From assembly GCA_026874595.1 (NCBI GenBank), contig CM049320.1:9115464-9179463 (forward strand): a stretch of DNA of 64,000 nt. Direction: 5' to 3'. The notes beneath the pieces were generated by a model that was given only the letters and a program-made list of their open reading frames with translations, ran no database searches and was not told the origin of the DNA. Position numbers and translations under genes: made by a program. Source of the DNA: Sipunculus nudus. Taxonomy: Eukaryota > Annelida > Sipuncula > Golfingiida > Sipunculidae. This document shows, piece after piece, positions 47,601 through 60,600 of the stretch; within the stretch, counting starts at the first letter, position 1, and each line of letters starts with the position of its first letter.

Positions 47601-47860
47601 AGCTCAACAAACATACTGACATAGGAAAAAGAAAAAATAAAAAAAAAAACAAAAAAAAAAAACACTCCATATTAGGAAACGTAAAGGCGAATATGTTCAG
47701 GGTGAGGTGGTTGTGGCCATTTGTAATAAAAAGGTAGGAGGAAATAACGATTTTAAGGTTTCAATATCCTTCGCGTTTGACCAATACTCACCAAAAATAA
47801 GAAACTCCTATATGTAAATGACACATACCATCTGAATGAAAGGAGTGACATGTAGCATGG
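44640..47860 (+). repeat. Non-coding repeat family, copy c (about 320-bp sub-units)
   Basis: The CAATTGCTG-like phrase recurs at 45333, 45641 and 45956 (308 and 315 bp apart) and near 47003. Other family phrases are CATAATGAGGGCAACGTAAAGGC, ATTGAGGTGGTTGTGGCC and GCGGAGCCCTC. Several blocks repeat inside the copy, e.g. 44880-45200 resembles 46570-46880 and 47400-47710. There is no coding potential. Confidence 0.75.
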
Positions 47861-47869
47861 TTCATTGTT

Positions 47870-48390
47870 ATGAGCTATGACTGGCTGCATTAGCTGGTTA
47901 ACGAATTACTTCTTTGATCTCCTTTTATCTATTGCTAAACCGAATCCACTTACTGGGCGGGAGGTCAAGACCAGTGACTGCTCATATGTTTTAAACACTA
48001 AGCATCTAAATGAATTACTTTTTATTATCAATTTACAGTCACTCTCAAATCCATGTTAACCATTTCTGGTCCGCGAGTAATAAAACGAATATAACATATG
48101 TATCGGGTACCCAAAATGCCAGTCGAATCGTCAACAGTTACATATTCAGATAACAATGATATTAATATGCATTTATCAAGTACATGTAATTAAAATGTTT
48201 TATCAAACTGTGATGGTTCTATTTTCCTGCAGTGGCCTTTGTGTCTTTCTTAATGTGGGTCACAAAGTTTCTAAATAAGAAATACTTTTTTTAGAATTCT
48301 GAATCAGGAGTATTTGGGTTAGAGTTACCAGGATCATTAAAAAAGAAATATCTCGATCAGTGCTCGATGATAGCTAGAAAGTTCTTGACT
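47870..48390. other. Unique non-coding interval
   Basis: A short plus frame at 47877-48059 has no known motif. Confidence 0.35.
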
Positions 48391-48439
48391 CTGACTTGAG
48401 CTAGTAGATGGACATCCATGTTTTCTAGGTGTCATTGGT

Positions 48440-49540
48440 TGATCTGGTTTTGTTGAGAAAGTAATGGCGGATACTTTCAGTTCACATACGTTGACCCTTG
48501 AACAATTTCCAAATCCACCTGCTAGTTTGGTCTGACTAACATCTCTTTCAACCATTGCATCTACCATTTTATAGACTTCACTGCAAAATATAGCGTTTTG
48601 AATGTTATGGTGGCACTGGAATTCCTTTATATTCAGGTATAACACACACTGTCCAAAAAAGTTAAAATCAACGGCTGATTTGTTTGCATAAAGATTTGGC
48701 TTTTCAACATCTTGAGCAAGATGTTCCCTTATCATGTGGTTCACATATTATAACCTTATCAAGTGACTAGCTACCCACAAAGGTAAACTGTTTGACGGAG
48801 AATCCTTACCTAGAGCAAGAAGGCTGTCAATGGAACTATTTACCCTCTTCCATACAGGAAGTAGACAGCGAAATGCCTGTGCTTGTGTTGGGTGTATAAT
48901 TATAAGCATAACCAATCTCTGCGAGGTATTCAGGCCAACGCCGGTTTGCTTGTACAGGTAACGTTCTAAGCGGATCATGTATGGTTGTATTACATCTTCC
49001 ACAATATCTGTTCGACTGTGGGTGATATGCTGTTGTTTTATTTTCTATTGGACAATAAAGGGGACACATTTGAATTATTTGACCTTAAAAGTATCTGCTT
49101 TGAGCATAGTGTAGGCCGGTTGGTGGATCAAAATGAAAGAACCATTTTTGTACTAAGATTCTCGAAACCGTATTAGCAGGATTATCTCTTGTAGTTACAG
49201 AAACTATCCAATTATGGAATGTGCGGTCATGAAAAATACATTTTCCTACCATTTCTAGCATCTTCAAGCAGAGGAAAGTTTATTACAAACACTTGCAGTG
49301 GAGAAGATGGCTCAATAGCACTAAATGTAGTCTTAACTTTGCCCTCTACACCAATTAAATATGATTCACGTTGGGCTTTATAGGATCTAATTACCTTATC
49401 CATCCCTGGCCCGCAGCAGTAGGTCCTGATCAGAACAGGGGCTCTTTCAACGACTTGGTGACCTTGTTTGTCTTTCCATGATAGAAGTACCTCCGATTTG
49501 AGCTGATATTTCATCAATTCGGTCTTTGAACTGCCCAATC
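48440..49540 (-). pseudogene. Gypsy integrase, degenerate, all three catalytic residues changed
   Basis: From 49540 downwards: KYQLKSEVLLSWKDKQGHQV (linker before integrase), SPLQVFVINFPLLEDARNG, TTRDNPANTVSRILVQKWFF, HFDPPTGLHYAQSRYF, TTAYHPQSNRYCGRCNTTIH, LPVQANRRWPEYLAEIGYAY, and finally a C-terminal module EVYKMVDAMVERDV. In the family these carry the catalytic D (I-D-F), D (H-S-D-Q-G) and E (N-G-x-x-E-R-F-N). Here they read N, A and G. The zinc-finger part is unreadable. At least four frame changes are needed. TAYHPQ and the following lines identify it firmly as integrase. Confidence 0.85.
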
Positions 49541-50266
49541 GATAGCTGGGTCCCAGTGGATTCTAGCCTTTTATCTTTTATCTGGCTTTACTGTATGGTG
49601 TTGTTTTAGTGGGGTAGATCTCCCTATAACTTAAACTTCTTTGACGTTTAGCAAGTCTTTCAGATACAACTGTTGTATGGGTGTGGCAAACATTTGACAC
49701 GTTTATCCCTATACCGGCTTACAACTGTTTACATCCTACCAAACACTGCTTGTAATAATATAAATAAAGGTGTACCTGTTGCGATTTGACTGAAGACATC
49801 ATATCCACTTACTCTATGCACAGAAGAATGAGCTTTCCTAGAGAGTTCACACGTACATTGTTTTTGGCAGGTTTTATTTTACACGGTCAAATCAAATACC
49901 CAATATTGTTCAGTTGCGTGAGGTTGTAATTTCTTCAGGAGTAAGTAAGTAATTTTTTATCTGTCTTGAGGACTAATCTGGATGCCATTAACAGGCCCGG
50001 CATTTATCAACAACTGAACATTATAATACCAGTGTCTTAAAATGAAGAGACTCATTTTATTCTGATAAGGCCTTTACGTACGGCTTGCATAGGACAAGAT
50101 GTTTTTAAGTAACTTTATCTAATAGACCAAATTTTGATACATCGTTTTATAGACTGAAGGGAAGACTGAAGTCTGGCAAACTAAAGTTGTTCTGTTTTAA
50201 GAGACTATCAATGAGGACTAAAGATTTCCTTTATACGTAAGATTTAATCACGGAATATTCTCCCTA

Positions 50267-50590
50267 TTAGCCGCTGAAATATTGCTGGACTGTTAAATAG
50301 TCTTGTAGGCTCTTGATGGTGCTCTGAAGTACTTCGAATTGGTAATATGCAGCAGTTACATCAAGGCTAGAGAAATAATTAACCATTCTCATGGATTTGA
50401 GAGTTTCGTTGATTTGAAAAGAGGATGGAACTATGAACGCACCTTCTGAATAAACCCTCAAAAACCAAAATAGAGTCTGAATCCGTTGGTCTTATTACTA
50501 CTACAATGACTTTTGGTGACACGAAATCTGAGCACAGTTATGATGCATTTTGGAAGAAGCGCCTATTCATTCTAGAGCTGTGGAGGTACA
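50267..50590 (-). pseudogene. Gypsy reverse transcriptase fragment, minus strand
   Basis: From 50461 the frame gives INETLKSMRMVNYFSSLDVT then AAYYQFEV, matching the Gypsy pattern T-L-x-x-L-x-x-x-x-Y-F-S-S-L-D-L-x-x-x-Y-x-Q-x-x-V. Here the first catalytic aspartate of the polymerase (in S-L-D) is kept. Upstream (50460-50590) a broken SPKVIVVVIRPTDSD segment fits the usual S-P-V-V-L-V-x-K. Downstream the homology is lost between 50260 and 49560. Confidence 0.75.
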
Positions 50591-50599
50591 CTCATATAT

Positions 50600-53460
50600 A
50601 GCTGATACATTGGCGTTTGATCTTCCATGTTTATTTCATATTTGATTGTTTGGATTAAACACAGTTGCTCTCCGTCCTAATATAAAAATGTATCTCCTTA
50701 CTGCTGTAGATACTCCATTCTTTTTTTTTGTGTTTAATACTGCCGGAAAAAGGACCTTTTCCTGAGTCGTTCTGTATCATCCATATCCGGATAATGTGTA
50801 TGACATGTTTTCACAGAATCATGATATAAGCTTTGTCATATTTGCATAAACATTTCAAATGTAGCCCCTACAAACCAAGATTTAAGATTATTGTTACTTA
50901 TCTAAGACTTTACAATCTGTTTGTTACAACGTTGAGTGACTTAGTGAGTGTGACCTATATTTGATATATGACTTAAAGCTATATTTAATCTGGTTTATTT
51001 CTGTGACTTTAAATCCAGACACATACAAAAATTTGTCTATTTGATTTATTCCTTTGTTTCCAATTCGTTCACTTCCTGGGACCCGCGCCACAATTGAGTA
51101 TATGCATAATGAATTATAGAATAATATATTGTTGATTAAAAATTTACTAACCAATAAATTTTGGAATAAAAAATTATGATTTTACTTTGAATATGTGATA
51201 ATTGTTTCTACACCAATGTACACACTGAACTGTTAAGACACATTTTTACGGGATTTGCTCTATAAAAACACGCTCAAATTCCAGTTATGTACATTTAAGA
51301 TTTCAGCCGCTATACACCAGCGGAAGAAAATTTGACAAAACATTGTATCTTTCTTTACAGACTACCCTTTCTGTTTATAACAGGTTCCTATTGATTTAAT
51401 TAGAAGTGATTACGGAACTCCCTTGAAGTGAACAAAATAAAAGGCTTTAAATATGTTCTCCTTCTGGCGTTTATTGAGGTCTTATTTTGTATGTGGCGGA
51501 TATACATTAAGAAAAACAGCGGGAAAAGATCGAATGATGCATTGACATTGGATGTAGGTGTCCTTGATTTTATTTTTCACGTGCATATATTTGCATTCAC
51601 TGTGTTTATGCACTTAAGATTCAACTCTGATTTCACATTTTTATCGACTTCAATACAATTTTGTGCACCCTTGAAAGTCAGCAGTTCTAACACCGCAGTT
51701 GCTTAATATATAATAACTAACCTGGGTAATTAAATCAAGCTCCACTGGTGTTTATTCAGGTTACAACATTAAACTCTACTCCGATTTGTATATGGTTGAT
51801 AAAGTATGTATATAATATTAACCATAGACCCAAAAACCTTTCGGACAAACTAATGTGTCATGATCTAGAATTTTCCTGAAGATTATATGCTTATATAGTA
51901 CGCTTTAACTGTGTAACTGACCCCGCTTTCAGAAAATATACAGACGTTTAATAACACATCGGAATACAGGTATCTTCAGAAATATAACTTGGGAGAAACC
52001 CAGCTGACGAGAGGCCGACAGGTAAACTAAGTTTGTCGGAGAAAAGATCGTTACTTGACCCAGGCTTAAACATGATTCTGATGATCGTATATTTTATTAC
52101 AGGAACAGAAACATGATTTGCTGTAACATAAGTTAAGCTGTCTCAAAAATGTTGGAAGGAGCTGTATTTTACGGATCTTATTTTCTGAGTACTCTGTTCA
52201 TGGAGGGACAGAAAGAACAAATAAATAGAAGCTTTAAGTTATCACCGACTGGCGGCACTTGATCCCTTGACAAATTGCGACTGTCTCTACGCCTAACATG
52301 CAGCCATCTTAAATACACTTCTACCCTGAGGGCCTACCTGTATACATAAGACAAATATAAAGCCTGTGACTGCTCTGTTACCAAGGCTCATTCAAATTCA
52401 TAAACGCGCTTAACACTTAAGAGGCTTGAAACAATTCTCCCACTATAATGCATTACCTCAAAGCGGAGCAACCGAGGATCGCTCTAAATTCCTAGAAATC
52501 TCACGACACACTGACGCTGACTCTTAATCCTGACCTATTTGCACCACATTCAAAGAAAAGGCTATCCCGAGAAATAAATAAAATAAAACATGATTAAAAC
52601 ACGAAAAGATTCATTTCATGACACACTTCCCACTTGAATAAATATGTTACAAGGTATGTGTTTTTACAGAACTTCGGCCTAACTTATACCTGATATACCT
52701 TTCAGTCGCATGATGCTCTTATTCTCCCATAATTAATTATACTCCCATAATTAGACTTTCCCTTAAAAGGTTGGATATCACACTGATACTCCTGCAGTAA
52801 AAAGGCCCATCTCACTGTATTTGTGATCCATTTTTTTTTCTATTTTGCGGCCCAGGTTTGTGTGATACTTTTGAAGATAAACATTGAAAGTTTCTAACTC
52901 CTCATTGACCTTTACTCGGTAATCAAGGTCGCTGACCTTTTCCTTCGATCAAATATGACCCCTTTTATTTCACTAATTGTTTGTTGCGATCAGTCAGCAC
53001 CAACAACATTTAATCGCCAAATTTTATAACGCGTAACCGCTTGCCCCACTCTCTACGGCACAGGTGCCAATTAACCATTCTTTCAGGCCGAGGGTATATT
53101 GATACGTGTTTTTGACCAGCGCATCTGAGCGCTCCTTTGTACATAGTTTACTCAATATCCGTATAGGAATTCTAACCGACCGCCAAAAGCAACTCAAAGT
53201 ATTAAACCCTTTTTTTCCTGCGGAGCTTTGCGATCGGCAAAAGATACAGCATTCGCGTATCGATCAAAGTCTTTTGGCGAGAAACAGCTTGAGACTGTGC
53301 ACGACTGGAAATAAAATAATGTAAAACATATTAATTACTCCCAAAAACTTGACCTCCCTGCTCTTACAAATGATGATGTCACAAAAGTATGGATAAACAT
53401 TTTTAAATTCGGAAACTTCAAATTTGGAAACTTCAAAAGTATGTTTTACTATGCATAGTT
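50600..53460. other. Non-coding interval, nothing recognised
   Basis: An open plus stretch at 51428-51706 begins with GTG rather than ATG and has no known motif. A GC-richer patch near 52250-52560 and 53040-53310 shows no frame I trust. Confidence 0.4.
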
Positions 53461-53469
53461 AACGCAGGA

Positions 53470-54545
53470 TAACAAAGGGTTATTTCAGAGGACAGGCCAT
53501 AGCATGACATTTATTTCCTTAGTTTTTGCAGATACGGTGAAATATTACCCAATTGTGAGGCCAATTTTTTAAAGATTTCCTTTCCTTGTGACCTTGATCA
53601 TGACCTATGATGGATAATGAACAACAACAGTAGCCTCCAAAGAAATTTGATTGGTGTTCAGTCATCCATGACAAAGATATCAGATATCGATTTTGAGGTG
53701 TTTGATCAGCGGGACCATTGATCAGATATCCCCACTAAAAAGCTCTCAATTCGGACTGATGTTTACTGACTCGAGGAGAATTTTGAGGCTATTGCTCCAA
53801 ATGTGTGGCCTCAAGTGGGATAAACATCAGTCAATCAAAAAAAAGCATTAGACAGTGAACAGACAAATATTATGGCATATTGGTGAAAGGGCAGGAAACT
53901 ATGGCCATCCCATGATATAGGGGATAATGTAAATAAGGGGAGATATAGATGCGCAGGTTATGGTCATCTTTTCTCGAAGGTATAAGGAAATATCAATTTG
54001 AAGTTAACTGATCACGAACTCTGCCCTGTTTTTTACCCACGAAAAAAATCGTGTTAGAATTACACCTTACAACTGTATACGTTTCAAGGCAATAGCGCCG
54101 ATAATGTAGTTTGGAATGTATTAAATGTCAGACAAATCAGCATCCCTATAGACCATTACCGACCACGGTGAACAGGCAGGCATACTGAAATATTGGCTGA
54201 AGCACATAATCAATGGGTACATGATACAAAAAGACAATGAAATATGTTTTTTTCAGGAACCAAACAACGCAGTAGAAGGAATTGAAAACAATAGCTAAAC
54301 AGACGGACATACTGACATATTGGCACAACATCAAGGGAACATTATCACACCATAAGGTGGACAACGTAAACGGCAAAAACAATTTGTTTCAGGTGGTTTT
54401 AATAATTATTAAAAACATATAGGGAAATAACGGTATTTTCGATATTCACGAAAGATAAGAGGCTACCAGCCTTAGATATGGAATGACAAAATGTCTGAAT
54501 GAACTTCAAGGCAATTGCTGCAAACCTCTTGTATATTTTGATCGC
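53470..54545 (+). repeat. Non-coding repeat family, copy d
   Basis: The CAATTGCTG-type phrase lies at 53787, 54090 and 54512. GATATCAGATATCGATTTTGAGGTGTTTGATCAGC matches 41590-41630. ACAGGCAGGCATACTG and CATATTGGCACAACA are also shared. Confidence 0.75.
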
Positions 54546-54549
54546 ATGA

Positions 54550-56090
54550 GAGGCATTCGCCCACGAATGCCCAGGTTGAGATTGACTAGAGAACGGCGAG
54601 TTTAAGATACAACTCAGTCATACAAATATATAATTATGTTACCAGTTTGATACATAATCATATTTATATAAGCTCTTTTTTAATAATTTTTTGTCTGTTG
54701 ATACAATTTACAATGATGAAATTTTAAAAAGTTTACTAAATTATGACATGCAATGATTTTGACTATATTATCTCAACAAACCATATTAGTGTTTTACGAA
54801 AGAGATTGTTCGAAAGAGAAATATATTTTATATTTGTGTATAAATTGAATATATTACATATTTATGTGGCCCAGGAACTAACGGACGGATTGGAATGTGT
54901 TCCTTATGCTAATCATGTTAATCTTTATTAATAATGAGGAATGTCGGATAATATATTCTGTTCAATCAATTGCATATCATTAATAATTGTCTCATCTAAA
55001 CCTTCATATAAATTTATAATTATTAGCTTACTTCTCATTTCATCTATAACTAAGACTATTACAACAATTTTGATACATTACTATTATTATTAGTATTCCA
55101 TGGCTTCTATATGTTTTACTATTACAAGTACTTTACATTCAAATAAAGATAGTAGGCTTTGATGAATTTGCTCTTTACATTACACCCCCTCGTTCATTCC
55201 TTGTTGGTAAAACTTTTTCGTGTTTGTAATTCTAAAAGTAAGTCTTGTAAATTTTGTCCTTAATTGAAAAGAAAATTAAATAGATTTAGATCTTTAGTAT
55301 TAATGACATCTTCTGACACTATCTTTTACATTTAATTATACATTTCATGCAATGTACAACATAACATTCAGTAAACAACATGTTAAGTACAGTTATATCA
55401 GGAATAATACGTGTAATTAAATACAATCCGCACCTGTTCAACACAGTAAAACACATAGAACCTGCATCACTCAACCTATTAATGTTGACACATTCGTTTC
55501 AAACATCGAATTATTACATCTGACAGATAAATCTTTAAACACACTCAAAAAGATTACTTCGACTGAAATAATACATGGTTTGTACAGACAGGGGCTCCTT
55601 CGCTGCCTCTGGCACCACTAATTAACTCAACAAAGACTATAACAGTCAGACTGTCTACCTCATAAGTTATCAAGCATCGGCAGCATAGCATCAGTACTAT
55701 CTGGCGTCAGCTGATATTAACTTGCTCCACGTAATGAGTAAACTGGCCAAGCACGACTGCGATGTTTACTGACCCAGCCTAGTAAATGATTCGACAAGCA
55801 AGCCCAGGGATTATCATTTAGGTTATCACCTCAAGCCAATGCTCGATGTCCAGTGCCAACTGGGCTATCACAGGATATAGCATGAACTTACAGCACTACA
55901 ACTTAAGCCTCTCCCTGTGTTTCAGTAAAATAACCTTCCATACCTAACCTGTTTGAGTCAAGGATTGTAGAGTGAAAGAAAAGCTATGATTCTATTACTT
56001 GGCGTCCAACTACTATTACACATATCTATGAGATTAACAAAAATGTATATGTATATAAAAGTGTTTATGAATAAGTAGGCAATAATTGTT
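54550..56090. other. AT-rich non-coding interval
   Basis: It may include diverged 5' sequence of the LINE that follows, but I can read no endonuclease motifs. A short open frame at 54743-54931 is unrecognised. Confidence 0.4.
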
Positions 56091-56099
56091 AAAATATAA

Positions 56100-57690
56100 A
56101 AATAAGGTACAATGTTCTTTAATTGATTAATTAAATGAACAAGGTATATTTTGGAAAGAGATAAAATCGTCAACCAGGGCAAATAGGAAAAATGTAAATA
56201 ATAATCTAGGAGAATGGGGTACTCACTTTAACGACCTTACCTCTATTAAGGTTAAGATAAATTCATCATTTGAGAAGAATGTTAATAATTATTTATAAAA
56301 CCATCACTTAAGTTGTAAATATAATTCTCAAGCTATTCTTAATTCTTTAATTCCTGAAGGTGATATTTTGTGGAGTATTGAAAACACAAATGTGAATAAG
56401 CCACTTGGAAAGGATGGGCTCATTATAGAGGTATTTAAAAATACTAAAATATTATAATTCCTTATTTTTCCATAGTGATTAATAAAATAATGGTATCTTG
56501 ACATTATCGATGGGAGCAATACTTCAACCTTTACATAATTCAGGAAATTATAACACAGTTAGTTACCATAGAGGAATTGGCTAATTAAATACTACAGGTA
56601 AGCTATTTTCTAAAACTCCCTGTTGAAGAATTACAAGATGGGCAATACAAAACAATAAATTATATGAATGTCATGCGGGTTACAGACTACACTACAGACC
56701 ATATTTTTACATTACAAGCAATAATCCAGAAATATTTTTGCAAGAGAAAAGCGAAGGGATTATGATGTGTTTTTTGTCGGTCAATGAAAAAAATTTTGAA
56801 AGAAATTCATATAAATTATTTTATACAGATTAATTAAAAGTAGGATCAATGGTTAAATAATAAAGGTGTTAAAATATTTATATGAAAAGATAGCTTGCTG
56901 TGTGAAGATAGACTACGGTTTAAAGACAACATTTAAATTTATTAATGGCACGGGGTTATTTTGTTTATGAAGCCTCATATTATTCATTTCATATCTTTCT
57001 TCGAAATAGTTCATAAAACACATTTTCCTGGTATTCAGGTGTCACTACAACACAGATATAAATCTGTGTTGTCATTTGTCTCATGTGTGACTCAGTCGGG
57101 AGCCTTCAAACCTTATTATACATTTTAGAAGACTTCTGTCACAGATGGGGTAAGCAAGTCAAAATACAAAAAAAAAAAAAAAAAAAAATATGGTATTCAG
57201 AAAGGGAGGAATATTCAAAGAAAATGTGAAATAGTATTTTAAGTGAAAGAAGCCTTTTTTAATGTTCATTGTTATACATATTTAGTAGTTCAGTTCTCTT
57301 TATCACTATAATAGAACCAATATTTAAATATGCTCATGTTAAAAACAATTAAAGGCTCAAATATTATCAAGAAACGAATTGGGGTAATATTGCATTATCT
57401 GTTGTATTGACTATTTTTTTAAAGTTATACTCCAATCAATACTTCATGGATCAGAATTCTAGGGGTCCGTTCTAAAACAAAACACTGAATGCATGCAATC
57501 AATTATTTGTATGCAACTCCTTGGTGTTAATAAGAGGCAGGTAATGATGCTGCTAAATTAGATACCCCCTATACTGTATACATTTTAAAAGATGTATAAA
57601 TTATTTATTATAAAGGAAAAAAATCTAGATACCTGGGGTAACAGTCATATGACATTGAAAGACTCAATATACTTATATATAAAACTACTG
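56100..57690 (+). pseudogene. Non-LTR (LINE) reverse transcriptase relic, plus strand
   Basis: Landmarks in order: FWKEIKSS, EWGTHFNDL, KPLGKDGLIIEVFKNT (usual K-x-x-G-x-D-G-x-x-x-E-x-F-K), LQPLHNSGNYNTVSYHRGI, TDHIFTLQAIIQKYFCK in changed frames, KIDYGLKTTFKFINGTG, and CDSVGSLQTLLYILEDFCHR then MVFRKGG. This is the full order of a LINE polymerase from fingers to thumb. The catalytic Y-x-D-D region is unrecognisable, and there are many stops. A 21-base A-run sits exactly at the lysine-rich segment before MVFRKGG. C-terminal sequence fades near 57690, where the 320-bp-unit family begins. Confidence 0.75.
57168..57188. repeat. A21 homopolymer inside LINE relic
   Basis: It occupies lysine codons of the relic frame rather than a 3' tail, since LINE sequence continues in the same order after it. 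Confidence 0.85.
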
Positions 57691-57699
57691 TTGGCTTAG

Positions 57700-60600
57700 A
57701 ATGTACTTGATGTGAAACAACGCAAGATATGATATTACCGACGACAGTTAACACACAGGCATGTAGTATCTTTGCGGAAGATCACATGCCTACGCTACTT
57801 GACACTAGCGGGTAAACTGACAAATCAAATGAATTATAGGTGAATCGGCTTTGTTTATCGTTTGACAGAGATAATATCGATTTAGAGGTAAATGATAACT
57901 TTCACTTTTGACCGACTATCACCAAAAAAAAAACTTTCATCTGGAAAATATATTAACTGACTCTATAAATTTCAACTGAACTGTTGAAAATTGGGGACTG
58001 TAGTGTGTTAAATGTTAGTCAAACAGCAACACAGTCGAAAGTTTTTTTCAGGTTATGAGAAAATATGAACTTAAGTTTTTAAGGTCCTTGACTTTGGAAC
58101 AATTTTCAAAAGCAAATAAGCCTTGTTTGATATTAGAGATGTACCAACAGTGAAGGATTCAAAGCGATTGTATTAAAGTAGAGGCTTCATTCCGACACAG
58201 AAAAATATGTTTAAATAAAATTCATTAGATTTTATACGATATTATGTAACCTTGTGAATCACAGATTATGGCCGAGTCTGCGAAGGTATAAATCCATTGG
58301 CCCTAGTTTCAGGAGCAGCAATAAAAACTGCAATATTGCCTGTAGTGTTGGAGATATGACAGAATGGTGATATCGTGAAGAGTTTCATGTGCGGAGCCCC
58401 TGATTAAAATTTTCCACAAATAGAAAATTCGTTGAGAGATATAAAATATATCAGTTTGAAAACGCTCTCTGCAAAATTTTGGAATCTAGGACTTTTCTAA
58501 GGGATATTCATAAAATCTAATTTCACGAGAAACAGCACGAGATTTTGCAAGACTTGAAATAAAATCATGCCAAACCTATCAAATGCTACCAAAAGCTTCA
58601 CTTCTCGAACTAGCACATCGCAATGTAACAAATGTAGGTTAAACATTTTCAAGTTTCAAAACCTTCTTAAACGTATAACCATAGCTACCACAGAATGAGA
58701 GTTTTGTATGAGAATAATTATTTTACAGTTCAGTTAGATACTGACTTATTTTAACCAATTATGAGGGATTTTTAAACTTGTTTTTGATAACCCAGACCAT
58801 GACAATTGACGGGTATTGAAAAAAATAAAAAATTAGCATTCTAGGAATAATGTGTCCATGCCAAGAGTATAAGTCTTTAAGCGACTTCGTCGAAATTTTA
58901 TTCTAAATAGAATGCTAAATTCCAGCTTTTTGATAACGCAGTAGAACACATTCACAACAACAGCACAAAAGATGGAAATACTGACTTATTGACATAAGAT
59001 GAAGAAAGCTTCGCCAAAACATAATGAGGGCAACGTAGAGGCAAATTAAGTGAGGTTAAGGTGGCTGTGATCATTTAAAAAAATCACAAGGAAATAACAA
59101 TTGGAAAGTTTTGACTCATCTTCACGAAAAATAAGAAGATCCCATATGTAAATGACATATACTATCTGAATGAATTTCAAGGCAATTGCTGAAAAATTGT
59201 GGCCTTTAGTGTGATTACCGCGAGTCAAAACAACACAGCATTATTCGAAATTGACATCGGCAGTGAACATACAGATATTTTGCATAATGGCGGAAGGTCA
59301 GGAAACGATGGCCATACCATGATATAAGGTAAATATAATGAGAAATAGGGGAGCAGGTTTAATTATGGTTATCGTTTCACAAAAAATATAAAGAAACAGC
59401 CATTTAGAAGTAATTAATCATCTTGATCTGTTATGGATATATACCTAAAACAAAATTATTTCGTGTGAGAATGACAACTAGTAACGTTATACCTTTCGAG
59501 ACAATTGCTGCGAAATTTTAACATAGAATGTACTAGATGTGAGACAACACAGCAACGCAGCAGACGAAAATTACAGACGACAGTGAACACACAGGCATGC
59601 ATACATCTAGGCGAAAGGTCTGAATCCTAGGCTACATGATGCTCCCGGCTAAACAAACAAATAAAATGAATTAAAGGCGAATCGGCTTTGTTCATATTTT
59701 GACATATATATAAGAAAATATCGATTTTGAGAAGATTGATCAATTTGACCTTTGATCGACCAACACAAAAAAAAAACAACACTTTCATGTGGGAATGATA
59801 TATTTGCTGGCTTTACAGATTTCCAGGCAATAGCTGCAAAATGTGTGGTCTGTTGTGTTAGATATTAGTCAAAGCAGCAACACATTCGACGAAAATGACA
59901 ACAACTGATTGACAAACAGACATACTGGCATAATTGCACCATGGTATGGCTGATTTAAAGTCAAATGAAATGAGCTACTTTTTTGCATGTGAATTCGACA
60001 AAAAAAACATGTTTTACAAGATATGTGAAAATATGAAATTCGAGCTTCTTGAGGTCCTGGACTTTGGAACGATTTGGAAAATCAAATAAGCCTTGTTTGA
60101 TATTGGATATGTATCAACAGTGAAAGTTTTAAAGCGACTGAATGAAAACGGGGGCTTTATTCCGACACGGCAAAATCTCCATAAATAAACATTTATATAT
60201 TGTATACGATAATAGGCAACCTTGTTTATCACAGTTTATTGCCGAGTCTCCGCAAGAATAAACCCATTGTGGCTAGTTTCAGGCGCAACAATAAATACTG
60301 TAATAGTGTCTGTGGTTTTTGAGAGAAGGCATAGTGGTGATATCTTGTAGTGTTTAATGTGTGGAGCCCCTGGAAAAAAAATTCCACAAATGGAAAATTG
60401 GTTTTGGGATATTGTATAATATTAAATATACCAGTTTCAAAACGATTGCTGCTAAAAGGATACAATCTCGGACCTATCTAAGTGAAATTTTGTAAAGCCT
60501 GATTTCACGAGAAAAAGCCATATCATGACAAATTAGTCATCTACAATTTATGTAGATACTGTCTTATTTTTCCAAATTATGAGCAAATTTTTTAAACTTT

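Larger units (their letters stand above)
48400..50590 (-). mobile_element. Minus-strand Gypsy-type LTR retrotransposon relic (RT to integrase)
   Basis: Reading from 50590 down to 48400 the order is reverse transcriptase, an unreadable middle, then integrase and its C-terminal region. That is the Gypsy order. No LTR is visible. Its sequence differs from the plus-strand Gypsy at 22.5-28.2 kb, so it is a separate lineage. Confidence 0.8.

Noticed and set aside
57168-57188. Poly-A as the tail of a separate SINE inserted in the LINE
   Set aside because: The 200 bp before it still reads as LINE polymerase (CDSVGSLQTLL, EDFCHR), so no separate insert is needed.
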